A stretch of DNA of 64,000 nucleotides from Thermoactinomyces mirandus (lineage in GTDB: Bacteria > Bacillota > Bacilli > Thermoactinomycetales > Thermoactinomycetaceae). The stretch spans positions 1-64,000 of the forward strand of contig NZ_JACEOL010000007.1 in the NCBI RefSeq assembly GCF_013868055.1, in the 5' to 3' direction. Both the position numbers and the translations under genes were made by a program. The first letter of the stretch is position 1; each line of letters begins with the position of its first letter. The notes under the pieces were generated by a model. It was given only the letters and a program-made list of their open reading frames with translations. It did no database searches and was not told the DNA's origin. Shown here in pieces: positions 45,115 through 55,513 of this stretch.

Positions 45115-45960
45115 ATGATGAATCAGTCAGTAATTAAAGCAGGGTCTTACACTCTTTCCTTTGATAAACATACTTTGGTGATGGGAATTCTTAACGTTAC
45201 TCCCGATTCCTTTTCTGATGGCGGTAAGTACAATCAGGTAGAACGGGCGGTTGCACATGCCAAAAAACTGGTACGTGATGGCGCTGAAATTATCGACATT
45301 GGCGGGGAATCCACACGCCCCCAGGCGAAATATGTATCTGCTGAAGAGGAATTGGCGCGTCTGATTCCGGTGATTGAAATTTTGCACCAAGAGTTGGATG
45401 TTCCAATTTCTGTTGATACGTATAAAGCGGAAGTGGCACTTCGGTCGATTCGGGCGGGAGCGCATATCATCAATGATGTATGGGGAGCGACTAAAGACCC
45501 TGACATGGCCAGGATTGCGGCTGAACTGGATGTGCCAATCATTTTGATGCATAACCGGCAAGAAGCCAGGTATGATTCATTGATGGATGATATTTGCAAG
45601 GACTTGCTGGCAATGGTTCGCAATGTCAGACAGGCCGGCGTAAAAGAGGAAAACATCATACTGGATCCTGGAATCGGATTTGCAAAAAATTTTGAGGAAA
45701 ACCTGACGGTCATGCACCATCTGGAACGGATTGTGGAGTTGGGTTACCCTGTACTGTTGGGAACATCGAGGAAATCAATGATTGGTCATGCCCTGAACCT
45801 GCCGACAGATGATCGTCTGGAGGGAACCGCAGCAACTGTAGCGCTTGGGATTGCCAAAGGTTGTCAGATTGTCCGTGTTCATGATGTAAAAGAGATGAGC
45901 CGGGTTTGCCGTATGATGGATGCCATGCTTTACGGTGTCCAGCCCAAGGAGGAAGACTAA
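45115..45960 (+). CDS. folP: Dihydropteroate synthase
   Basis: Joins p-aminobenzoate to dihydropterin pyrophosphate in folate synthesis; target of sulfonamides. Motifs: VMGILNVTPDSFSDGG, IIDIGGESTRP, SVDTYKAEVA, DPGIGFAKNFEENL and GTSRKSMIG. 281 residues. The ribosome site gagaggagc precedes ATG 45115; ATG 45118 follows immediately. Its TAA shares a base with the folB ATG. Confidence 0.97.
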   Translation: MMNQSVIKAGSYTLSFDKHTLVMGILNVTPDSFSDGGKYNQVERAVAHAKKLVRDGAEIIDIGGESTRPQAKYVSAEEELARLIPVIEILHQELDVPISVDTYKAEVALRSIRAGAHIINDVWGATKDPDMARIAAELDVPIILMHNRQEARYDSLMDDICKDLLAMVRNVRQAGVKEENIILDPGIGFAKNFEENLTVMHHLERIVELGYPVLLGTSRKSMIGHALNLPTDDRLEGTAATVALGIAKGCQIVRVHDVKEMSRVCRMMDAMLYGVQPKEED

Positions 45961-46325
45961 TGGATAAAATTTTTATGAATCGCCTGTCATTCTATGCGTA
46001 CCATGGGACATTCCCTGAGGAGAACCGTTTGGGCCAGCGCTTTTATGTCGATCTGGAATTGATCCTGGATTTGAGGCAGGCCGGAACAACAGATGATTTG
46101 GAAAAAACCGTGGATTACACAAAAGTGTATGAAAGGGTCCGGCAAGAAATGACCGAAACCCGGGTAAAACTGATCGAGAGGCTTGCTGAACAGATCGCCC
46201 GGCGTTTATTGGCCGATTTTCCGATTGCGGAAGTAATGGTGCGAATCACCAAACCCAATCCGCCTATTCCTGGTCACTTTGAGTCCGTCGGTGTGGAAAT
46301 CGTGAGGAAAAGGCATGAATCGTAA
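45960..46325 (+). CDS. folB: Dihydroneopterin aldolase
   Basis: Cleaves dihydroneopterin to 6-hydroxymethyl-dihydropterin. Family motifs: MDKIFMNRLSFYAYHGTFPEE, then VDYTKVYERV, KLIERLAEQIA and VRITKPNPPIPGHFESVGVEI. 121 residues. The ATG overlaps the folP stop by one base and aaggagga lies inside the folP end. It overlaps folK by 11 bases, so the three fol genes are translationally coupled. Confidence 0.95.
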   Translation: MDKIFMNRLSFYAYHGTFPEENRLGQRFYVDLELILDLRQAGTTDDLEKTVDYTKVYERVRQEMTETRVKLIERLAEQIARRLLADFPIAEVMVRITKPNPPIPGHFESVGVEIVRKRHES

Positions 46326-46839
46326 AGTAACGGCTTATCTTGGATTGGGGGCCAATCTGGGGGATCGGAAAAAGCAACTGGACCAGGCCATTGAACGGTT
46401 AAACCACACCAGGGGAATCCGTGTGAAGCAAAGATCCTCTTTATATGAAACGGCTCCGGTCGGGTATGTGGACCAACCGCCTTTTTACAACCAGGTTATC
46501 AAAATACAAACCACCTTCATGCCTGAAGAGCTGTTGGAAAATTTGCTGCTGATTGAACGGGAGTTGCATCGGGTTCGTCAATTTCGCTGGGGACCCCGAA
46601 CGATTGATATTGATTTGCTGATCTATGAAGATTATATTATTCAGCAAGAAAATTTGACTGTTCCGCATCCGCGGATGACAGAGCGGGCGTTTGTACTGGT
46701 TCCCCTGTTGGAAATTGCCGGGGATCTGCTGATTCCGGGAACAGATAAAAAAATTTCCGAGTGGATCGCGGAACTTCCTGGGCGTCAGGATGTGCGCAAA
46801 CTGGAAGCAACCGAATTTCAATATAAAACCAACTGTTGA
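46315..46839 (+). CDS. folK: 2-amino-4-hydroxy-6-hydroxymethyldihydropteridine diphosphokinase
   Basis: Transfers pyrophosphate from ATP to hydroxymethyl-dihydropterin, just before the FolP step. Motifs: [40 protein letters not shown] and [17 protein letters not shown], the last holding the magnesium-binding aspartates. 174 residues. It overlaps folB and is followed by dusB 19 bases on. Confidence 0.96.
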   Translation: MNRKVTAYLGLGANLGDRKKQLDQAIERLNHTRGIRVKQRSSLYETAPVGYVDQPPFYNQVIKIQTTFMPEELLENLLLIERELHRVRQFRWGPRTIDIDLLIYEDYIIQQENLTVPHPRMTERAFVLVPLLEIAGDLLIPGTDKKISEWIAELPGRQDVRKLEATEFQYKTNC

Positions 46840-46858
46840 AAGGAGGGTTAGACAAAAG

Positions 46859-49388
<2,530 letters not shown>

Positions 49389-49400
49389 ATATCAGGCAAG

Positions 49401-49445
49401 ATCGCTTCTAATTCAACCTGAGGGTTAGAAGCGATTTGTTTTTTA
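49401..49445 (+). terminator. Intrinsic terminator after lysS
   Basis: Perfect eleven-base stem (atcgcttctaa with ttagaagcgat), followed by ttgtttttt. Confidence 0.9.
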
Positions 49446-49602
49446 TACACAGGTTATTCATAGAATACGGCTGAATTGTGGATAACTTGTGAAAAAGGGT
49501 GCGAAAGAATATTTATAAATATTTGGGAATCAGAAAGGTTTTTTAGTGTCTGTATTGAATTAACTAATCAACCCTTAATTTTTTGAAGAGGGAGGGCCGC
49601 CT

Positions 49603-49761
49603 ATGCATGATAAGTGCACATGCGTAAAGTGTGGTGCAAAGTCCTTATATATTCAGTTTTTTCAACTTGATGGCAAACATTATTGCCGGATGTGCTATAC
49701 AGATCAACTGCAAAAGGCCCGTAAAAAAGTCATCCATATAGCCATACACCGGATGCCCTGA
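49603..49761 (+). CDS. Small zinc-ribbon protein, 52 residues
   Basis: Short reading frame with a strong ribosome site (gagggaggg, 49588-49596) seven bases before ATG 49603 and an intrinsic terminator overlapping its stop. The protein starts MHDKCTCVKCGAKS and has a second cysteine pair in HYCRMCYTDQLQ, a CxxC-x(n)-CxxC zinc-ribbon layout, then a basic tail. I do not recognise a named family. It could be a regulator or adaptor. Good translation and termination signals make it more likely real than random. Confidence 0.75.
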   Translation: MHDKCTCVKCGAKSLYIQFFQLDGKHYCRMCYTDQLQKARKKVIHIAIHRMP

Positions 49762-49776
49762 AAAGGGCATTTTTCT
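49753..49776 (+). terminator. Intrinsic terminator of the small zinc-ribbon gene
   Basis: Stem atgccc with gggcat overlapping the stop codon, followed by five T residues. Confidence 0.85.
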
Positions 49777-50246
49777 TTTAGGAAGGATTTTGGAATGTGT
49801 TTTGCGAAAATGTAAAGGAATGTTCAAATAAAGAAATTGTTCACAATTTTATCCAAACAAACTTCATAATATGAAAGGATTCAGGAAATGTTTTGCAACT
49901 GTTGCTGGTATCGCCTTGTGTAGATATCTTAAAACGACTATAATTTCCCTAGGTTATTACTGCATTTTGGCGATTTTGTCAACTGACAGGATATTTCTGT
50001 TTTACACGTATTTTTTATTTATCCCACGTAACTTTAAAAATATAGGCATTCTCTTTCATAAACGAAGATTGTTCTTTTTTCTTCATGTACTTGCGACATG
50101 AACGTGGTTATGAGTAAAATGATAGAAGTAGTACTGTTAGACCGATTAATTAACGAGGCAAATCATTCCAATAAATTTAGAGAGAATGATAGATAGTTTA
50201 GCCTTTATATATATTAGAAATCGAAAAACACCAGGGAGGTTAAGCT
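49777..50246. other. AT-rich stretch without a supported gene
   Basis: About 470 bases with no reading frame that has both a ribosome site and protein-like sequence. A 76-codon frame at 49871-50101 lacks a ribosome site. No CIRCE element (TTAGCACTC inverted repeat) or CtsR operator is seen before the GrpE-like gene. A promoter for the GrpE-like gene must lie here, but I cannot point to a convincing pair of boxes. Confidence 0.5.
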
Positions 50247-50882
50247 ATGGGTCCCAGGAAAGAGAACCATAGATTCTTGGAAAAGGGTAACCACCTTTCA
50301 TTTCCTGAAGCACGTTTTGGACTTACGAAAAAAGAAACTTTTAACCCTGTCAATTACCGGGAAGATAAGAGTGAACCCCGTGCCCATCAGCAGGTATTGG
50401 GCATGCTGAATGCTTTGCAGCAAAACTTCACTTCGTTATTAAATGTGGTTACCAATCGTCTTTCTTATGACAAGACCAAAGAGGTGGCCTTTGACCGACT
50501 TTACAAAGAGATGGAAGAACTGAAGCAGGATCAGGAACTTCAACAATTTCGCCCCCTGTTTATTGATCTGATTCTGTTGATTGACCGGATGAACAATATA
50601 TATAACGATAAGCTGGAATTGGGAGAACACAATCCGGAACTGATCAATGTCCTGCAAACCTTAAGCCATGAAGTGCTGGAAATCCTGTACCGTCGCGGTG
50701 TTGAACTAATCGTTGCCCCATCCAACAAATTTGATCCAAAGATCCAGCAAGTTGTTGATGTAATCCCTACAAATAACCCTGCGGAAGATAATATGGTTGT
50801 CCATATGGTGCGCCATGGATTCAAATATAAAGATGTGGTTCTCAGACCTGAAGAAGTGATTATCAAAAAGTATAATTCCTAA
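50247..50882 (+). CDS. GrpE-like nucleotide-exchange factor
   Basis: A 211-residue protein with the GrpE layout. A variable N-terminus is followed by a long helical region (about residues 45-145) and the C-terminal beta domain, recognisable by RRGVELIVAPSNKFDPKIQQVVDV and GFKYKDVVLRPEEVIIKKY. These match the GrpE pattern of GVE, FDP and the closing VLRPA.V segment. It should exchange nucleotide on the Hsp70 encoded 238 bases downstream. The ribosome site is agggagg. No DnaJ or HrcA gene is adjacent, so this is probably an accessory, not the housekeeping, GrpE. Confidence 0.78.
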   Translation: MGPRKENHRFLEKGNHLSFPEARFGLTKKETFNPVNYREDKSEPRAHQQVLGMLNALQQNFTSLLNVVTNRLSYDKTKEVAFDRLYKEMEELKQDQELQQFRPLFIDLILLIDRMNNIYNDKLELGEHNPELINVLQTLSHEVLEILYRRGVELIVAPSNKFDPKIQQVVDVIPTNNPAEDNMVVHMVRHGFKYKDVVLRPEEVIIKKYNS

Positions 50883-50905
50883 ATAATTGGTATGGGAGAC
50901 CAGGG

Positions 50906-50933
50906 ATTAGCCACTTTATGGCTAATCTTTCAT
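50906..50933 (+). terminator. Hairpin between the GrpE-like and Hsp70 genes
   Basis: Perfect nine-base stem (gattagcca with tggctaatc) and five-base loop, followed by tttcatc. It may attenuate transcription into the Hsp70 gene. Confidence 0.5.
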
Positions 50934-51119
50934 CATTGGGGATTTCCTGATCGTGGGAGTTTCTCGGGAAACGAGAGATGGGATTCCCATCTTTTCGTAT
51001 TCATGTCAAATCTGATTTTTTCCAGCAAATTACATAAAAATTTCGTGAAAGAGGGTAGCGAAGAGGAAAAATTCTCCCGTAACCCGTTGGTTAGAAGTGA
51101 TTGAAGGAGTGAAAAAAAG

Positions 51120-52643
51120 ATGGGAAGAGTCGTTGGGATCGACCTGGGAACAACCTATTCGGCGATCTCTGTCGTCAATAAATACGGTAAACCCGAAATT
51201 ATTGTAAATCGGGAAGGAGAACGAATTACTCCTTCTGTCGTTCTCTTTGAAGACAAGGAGGTTGTTGTAGGGAGCATTGCGAAGCGTTCCGCCGTTGCAA
51301 GTCCATTCAATGTTGTCCAGTTTGTGAAAAGGCAGATTGGTGACAAAACGTGGAGATTCAATACAGAAAATGGCGGCGAATTTACCCCGGAAGAAATTTC
51401 AGCCATGATTATACGTCGTCTCAAGGAAGACGCGGAAACCCTGTTGGGCGAAAAAGTGGAAGATGCTGTAATCACTGTACCGGCCTATTTTGATGATGCA
51501 CAGCGGAAAGCGACACAGGACGCGGGCCGGATTGCCGGGCTTAATGTTCTTCGTATCATTAATGAACCGACGGCCGCCGCACTCGCTTACGGGCTGGACA
51601 AAATGCACATGAATGAAAAGATTCTTGTGTATGACTTGGGTGGAGGTACCTTTGACGTTACCATCATGTCCCTGTCCGAAAGCGGTTTGCGCGTACTGTC
51701 AACGGGCGGGGCGAAAAACCTTGGCGGTTTTGATTGGGACAATGCCGTAATGAACTATTTAAATGAAGAATTCCAGAAACAAGGAGGGGTCGATTTACTG
51801 GAGGACCCCATGCTGGAACAGGACCTTCGCGATAAAGCGGAAATTGCAAAGAAAACACTTTCTGTTCGGGACCGCACCAATGTGTTTTTATCCGCGGAAG
51901 GAGTTAATGCATCGATCACCCTGACGAGGGAAAAATTTGATGAATTAACGGAAACCCTGTTAAATCGTACGCAAAGGATCATGGAATTTGTACTGGAAGA
52001 TGCCAATGTAGAATGGAAAGACATTGACAAAGTCCTCCTGGTGGGCGGTTCCACCCGGATGAAACAGGTACCGGCCATGATTGAACGTGTGACAGGCATT
52101 AAACCATCCCTCGATGTAAATCCCGATGAAGTCGTTGCCTTTGGTGCTGCCATCCAAGGAGCAATCCTGCAGATCAAAGAAGGAAAAGCAGATCTTTCTC
52201 TCAGCCAAACCTTCCCGATTGTCGAGGTTCAGGATGTGAACTCCCATAGCATGGGAGTCGTTGCACTTGATGAATCCGGCCATGAATTTAATTCGATTGT
52301 TCTCAGGAAAGATACCGTAATCCCCAGTAAGGTAAGTGGATATTACACTACCACCGTTGATCATCAGTCCCAGTTGCATCTGCAAATAACTGAAGGAGAA
52401 GATGTAGATCTCGATTATGTGAAAATTGTCGGTGAAGGCATGATTGACCTTCCGGATTATCCCAAAGGGGCTCCCCTTGAAGTGATTTTTGAATACGACA
52501 GCGACGGAATCATTCATATTTCAGTTATCGATTCTACCGCGGGAAGCCTGTTGGGCGAATTGAAAATAGAACGGAAATCCAACCTGACCGAAGAAGAAGT
52601 ATTGGAAAAACAGGAACGGATGACCAAACTGGCGATCGGTTAG
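51120..52643 (+). CDS. Short Hsp70 (DnaK-like) chaperone lacking the lid domain
   Basis: Hsp70-family ATPase of 507 residues, about 100 shorter than housekeeping DnaK. The nucleotide-binding domain is complete: GIDLGTTYSAISVV, INEPTAAALAYGLDK, VYDLGGGTFDVT and VLLVGGSTRMKQVP. A substrate-binding beta domain follows to about residue 490, and the protein ends at SNLTEEEVLEKQERMTKLAIG, where the helical lid would begin. The usual hydrophobic VLLLDVTPLSLG linker is replaced by IVEVQDVNSHSMG. It pairs with the upstream GrpE-like gene; no DnaJ is seen. It is probably a specialised chaperone; clients are unknown, with the adjacent pilus proteins as candidates. Confidence 0.85.
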   Translation: MGRVVGIDLGTTYSAISVVNKYGKPEIIVNREGERITPSVVLFEDKEVVVGSIAKRSAVASPFNVVQFVKRQIGDKTWRFNTENGGEFTPEEISAMIIRRLKEDAETLLGEKVEDAVITVPAYFDDAQRKATQDAGRIAGLNVLRIINEPTAAALAYGLDKMHMNEKILVYDLGGGTFDVTIMSLSESGLRVLSTGGAKNLGGFDWDNAVMNYLNEEFQKQGGVDLLEDPMLEQDLRDKAEIAKKTLSVRDRTNVFLSAEGVNASITLTREKFDELTETLLNRTQRIMEFVLEDANVEWKDIDKVLLVGGSTRMKQVPAMIERVTGIKPSLDVNPDEVVAFGAAIQGAILQIKEGKADLSLSQTFPIVEVQDVNSHSMGVVALDESGHEFNSIVLRKDTVIPSKVSGYYTTTVDHQSQLHLQITEGEDVDLDYVKIVGEGMIDLPDYPKGAPLEVIFEYDSDGIIHISVIDSTAGSLLGELKIERKSNLTEEEVLEKQERMTKLAIG

Positions 52644-52717
52644 AAATCCATTACCTGAAAAAAAGAGAGCCATCAGTAAAAAGAATTCGGCATTTATTTT
52701 ATAACCTCATTTAAAGT

Positions 52718-52832
52718 GATCGCTTGGGAGAACCAGGCTTCAACCAGTCAGCAATTGGAGAGCGATTTTTAGAAGAGTTTTGACCTTTATGAGTGGAAAT
52801 CAACCAGGTTTCCTGGCAATCGCTTCCAATGA
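52718..52832 (+). other. Candidate switch-like RNA structure
   Basis: The segment atcgct at 52719-52724 can pair with agcgat at 52761-52766, which is followed at once by five T residues, a terminator-like form. The same agcgat, extended as ttggagagcgatt (52755-52767), pairs better with aatcgcttccaa (52818-52829). The two helices exclude each other, as in riboswitches and attenuators. A separate hairpin ccagg-ttt-cctgg (52804-52816) lies between. I recognise no known riboswitch class. Confidence 0.35.
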
Positions 52833-52843
52833 AATCTGCAGTT

Positions 52844-52869
52844 AAAGCTTGGAAAACCAAGCTTTTTTT
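52844..52869 (+). terminator. Intrinsic terminator between the Hsp70 and pilus genes
   Basis: Perfect nine-base stem (aaagcttgg with ccaagcttt), four-base loop, seven T residues. Confidence 0.92.
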
Positions 52870-52911
52870 ATGGGGAAATGTGGCATTTATCTGGTTTTTT
52901 CTTTACATACG

Positions 52912-52940
52912 TTGTGAATATATGGTGAAACCGATATAAT
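52912..52940 (+). promoter_or_regulatory. Probable sigma-A promoter of the Tad pilus operon
   Basis: TTGTGA (52912-52917), 17-base spacer, TATAAT (52935-52940). It is the best promoter in the interval before the cpaE-like gene, which starts 227 bases later. Confidence 0.6.
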
Positions 52941-52987
52941 TCTTTTACAATCAATCCTTGATTGGTTTATATTATAATCGGTTTTTT
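52929..52987 (+). terminator. Long terminator-like hairpin overlapping the pilus promoter
   Basis: aaccgatataat (52929-52940) pairs with attataatcggtt (52971-52983, one bulge). The loop holds a second hairpin, aatcaa-tcc-ttgatt. Six T residues follow. The left arm includes the -10 box of the promoter at 52912-52940, so the structure would terminate read-through from upstream, not transcripts starting at that promoter. Confidence 0.6.
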
Positions 52988-53166
52988 CTTTACTTATTTT
53001 TAACCACTTGTATTATTGCCAATAATATGTCAAATTGGTAAATTTGGTACAGTATTTGAGCTCAAATTTTATTGTACATGTATGGAAGCTCAACAAAGAT
53101 TTCTGTTAATTTTGATTCGTTTTTTTAGTTTCTTTAATGAAAAACAGAGGAGGCTGTACGGGACTT

Positions 53167-54348
53167 ATGTATTCCGACATCAAAGTTTTGATTGTCACCG
53201 AAGAAGCGCCCATTGCAACGGATTTACAAGACCGGCTAAGCCATCAGTTCTCGCAAATCACCCATATTTTTGCCTCAGAGGTACGACGTGAAATTTCTCG
53301 TATTCAGCCGGATATCGTTCTATTGCACGAGGGAGCGGATGGAATTGGCATGCAGCTGATTCCATACATTTCAAGGGAAGTCACCCATGTTGAAATCATT
53401 TACCTTACGGAATCCAAAGATTCGATTCGCATACGCGATGCGAGCCGTGCCGGAGCCTTTGACGTGCTGTTTTTTCCTGATGAAATCAATGCCATCGTTG
53501 ACGTATTGTCCCGTGCAGTCAAGGCACTGAAAGCGGTGAGTGCCCGGAATCGCGATATTGCTGAATTTACATGGGGCCGGGGGCAGGTGATTGCCTTTTA
53601 TAGCGGGAAAGGCGGAGCAGGCAAAAGTTTGATCGCCTCTACCCTGGCCCAGTCACTGCAGCTGGAATCAAGTTGCAGTGTGTTGCTCGTTGATCTCAAC
53701 CTTCAATACGGGGGGATTGAGACGTATCTCCAATTGGAAAGCAATCGCAACCTGTATGATCTGACTCCGGTTTTGCGTGAGCTGAATGATAACCACATCC
53801 GCAGTGTAACGGTGGTAGAACCCTATTCGCAAGTAGAGGTTTTAACCAGTCCGGCTGACTTGGAAATTGCGGAGCAAATCACGGAAGAACATGTGGAACG
53901 TTTGCTTCGGGCTGCCCGGCTTTACTATGATTACATACTTGTCGATTTGCCTTCGAAAATGACCGATCTGACCTATACGACCCTGGAAGAAGCAGATAAA
54001 ATTTATTACTTGTTGACACCTGATGCACTGTCTTTACGTATTCTCAATCGTGTATTGGGGGCGTTTAACATGATTGGCATAGACCCGACGGACCGTCTCC
54101 AGTTACTGTTAAATCGTGTGAACCGCGATTCAGAAATAGGAGCCAGGGAAATTCGGCAGCGGTTTGCTTTTGAAATTGCCGGGGAATTTCGAGATGATTT
54201 GAAAAAAATCGATCAGGCAGTAAACCGGGGCAAACCGCTTCGTACAGTCCGCAATGAACGAAATATTTCGCCATTTGCCAAAGATGTGCAAAAATTTGCC
54301 CGCATGATGCTAGGCAAAACAAAAAGCATAGCAGCCGCCAAATCATAA
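53167..54348 (+). CDS. CpaE/TadZ-like pilus assembly ATPase
   Basis: Localisation ATPase of Tad pilus systems. Residues 1-125 form a response-regulator-like domain (SDIKVLIVTEEAPI), and a MinD/ParA-type ATPase follows with the deviant Walker A GKGGAGKS at residues 147-154 and LLVDLNLQYGGIETYL after it. 393 residues. ATG 53167 is chosen although agaggagg (53146-53153) is rather far (13 bases); ATG 53137 lies upstream of that site. It is the first gene of the Tad operon. Confidence 0.85.
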   Translation: MYSDIKVLIVTEEAPIATDLQDRLSHQFSQITHIFASEVRREISRIQPDIVLLHEGADGIGMQLIPYISREVTHVEIIYLTESKDSIRIRDASRAGAFDVLFFPDEINAIVDVLSRAVKALKAVSARNRDIAEFTWGRGQVIAFYSGKGGAGKSLIASTLAQSLQLESSCSVLLVDLNLQYGGIETYLQLESNRNLYDLTPVLRELNDNHIRSVTVVEPYSQVEVLTSPADLEIAEQITEEHVERLLRAARLYYDYILVDLPSKMTDLTYTTLEEADKIYYLLTPDALSLRILNRVLGAFNMIGIDPTDRLQLLLNRVNRDSEIGAREIRQRFAFEIAGEFRDDLKKIDQAVNRGKPLRTVRNERNISPFAKDVQKFARMMLGKTKSIAAAKS

Positions 54349-54362
54349 AAGGATGATCAGAC

Positions 54363-54821
54363 GTGGAACTTGAACCCATTTTATATTTAGTCCTGATCGG
54401 TCTTTTAATTGCCGCTGCGGTAACTGACATAAGAGAACGCTTGATTTATGACCGCTTTATTGTCATTGGAATTGCAGCTACTGTGTTGGTCCGCTTTTTT
54501 GAGCGAACGGAACCGTGGTGGAATTACCTTCTGACAGGGGTTGTCTCCTTTCTGTTTCTGTATGTCATTGCGGTTGTGACCAATGAACGTTCCATTGGTG
54601 GCGGAGATGTAAAGCTGTTTGGCATGTTGGGGCTGGCCGTTGGTTTTGAGCCTTTTTTAGTAATTTATTTTGGTTCACACATGTTGGCGGCCCTATATCT
54701 GGTGATCCTGAAACTGGTGCGATGGAAAAAGATTGGCTGGCATACGGAATTTCCGTTTGCACCCTTTATCCTTCTTGCTACTTTGGTGTGTTATCTGTGG
54801 AAATTCCCGTTTGGGGGATAA
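54363..54821 (+). CDS. Prepilin peptidase (A24 family, TadV/CpaA type)
   Basis: Membrane aspartyl protease that should cleave the leader of the Flp pilin encoded at 58824. The two catalytic aspartates are in AAVTDIRERLIYD (Asp22) and IGGGDVKLFG (Asp82). Several hydrophobic segments span the 152 residues; it has no N-methylation domain, as usual for Tad prepilin peptidases. The start is GTG 54363, shortly after the cpaE-like stop. Confidence 0.88.
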   Translation: MELEPILYLVLIGLLIAAAVTDIRERLIYDRFIVIGIAATVLVRFFERTEPWWNYLLTGVVSFLFLYVIAVVTNERSIGGGDVKLFGMLGLAVGFEPFLVIYFGSHMLAALYLVILKLVRWKKIGWHTEFPFAPFILLATLVCYLWKFPFGG

Positions 54822-54853
54822 AAAACTCTAATTATAAGCAGGTGTTCGAACTT

Positions 54854-55489
54854 ATGCAAGATGCAAAAAGAAGAGCGATATTGTTTCTGGTAATTGCATT
54901 AATACTTTCCCTGGTGGCTGGAATCCTGTTTATGCAGAAGGTGAGTGCGATTGATGCGAGATTGGGGAATTTTGAGCCGGTCTATGTTGCCAAGGAGGGG
55001 ATTAATGCCCGGGAAGAACTGAGTCCGGAAGATTTTGAGGTTGTGGAAATTCCAAAGCAGTATGTCCAAAAATCTGCGGTGACGGATTTAAACATGATTG
55101 AATTGGAAGGAAGACGGTATCAAATTGCTGATCTGGTTTCCGTAGTTCCTTTGGGGGAAGGGGAGGCACTGACCACAAACATACTCAAACCCCGGATGGA
55201 GCTTGGCTCAGGCGACAAACGGATGGTGATGATTTACCGCTCCGATATGGTGGGATTTGATGATGTATTTAATTACGGAGACCGGGTCGATATTGTTTAT
55301 GTCGATCGAAACGGGAAAGGACATATTTATAAGTACAGAGGAATCCCCATTGTGTCTTTGGCGAAGGATGACAAGTCCGTGACCGGTTTGGGACTGGAAA
55401 TGACTCTTGAGCAGGCAGCCGATTTTGTCAGCCTGCAAAACACTGCGGCAAGTATCCGGATTTTGAAAGCCCCCAATATAGCAGATTAA
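54854..55489 (+). CDS. SAF-domain pilus assembly protein (CpaB/RcpC-like)
   Basis: A single N-terminal transmembrane segment (AILFLVIALILSLVAGILF) is followed by a SAF/CpaB-like domain (VYVAKEGINAREELSPEDFEVVEIPKQY, seen around residues 45-75). In Gram-negative Tad systems CpaB/RcpC helps the outer-membrane pore; in Gram-positives it is thought to support the pilus across the wall. About 211 residues. ATG 54854 is preferred; the frame is open from 54722 inside the peptidase gene, and GTG 54842 is an alternative. Confidence 0.8.
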   Translation: MQDAKRRAILFLVIALILSLVAGILFMQKVSAIDARLGNFEPVYVAKEGINAREELSPEDFEVVEIPKQYVQKSAVTDLNMIELEGRRYQIADLVSVVPLGEGEALTTNILKPRMELGSGDKRMVMIYRSDMVGFDDVFNYGDRVDIVYVDRNGKGHIYKYRGIPIVSLAKDDKSVTGLGLEMTLEQAADFVSLQNTAASIRILKAPNIAD

Positions 55490-55513
55490 AACGATCATCG
55501 GGAGAGAGGTTTT

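Noticed and set aside
49871-50101. 76-codon reading frame in the gap before the GrpE-like gene
   Set aside because: No ribosome site before the ATG, AT-rich composition and no protein-like pattern beyond chance hydrophobicity.
49777-51119. CIRCE or CtsR heat-shock operator controlling the GrpE-like and Hsp70 genes
   Set aside because: No inverted TTAGCACTC repeat or tandem AGTCAAA-type heptads were found.
52643-52643. Frameshift as the cause of the short Hsp70
   Set aside because: The sequence after the stop in all three frames shows no lid-domain residues, so the protein appears to end naturally.
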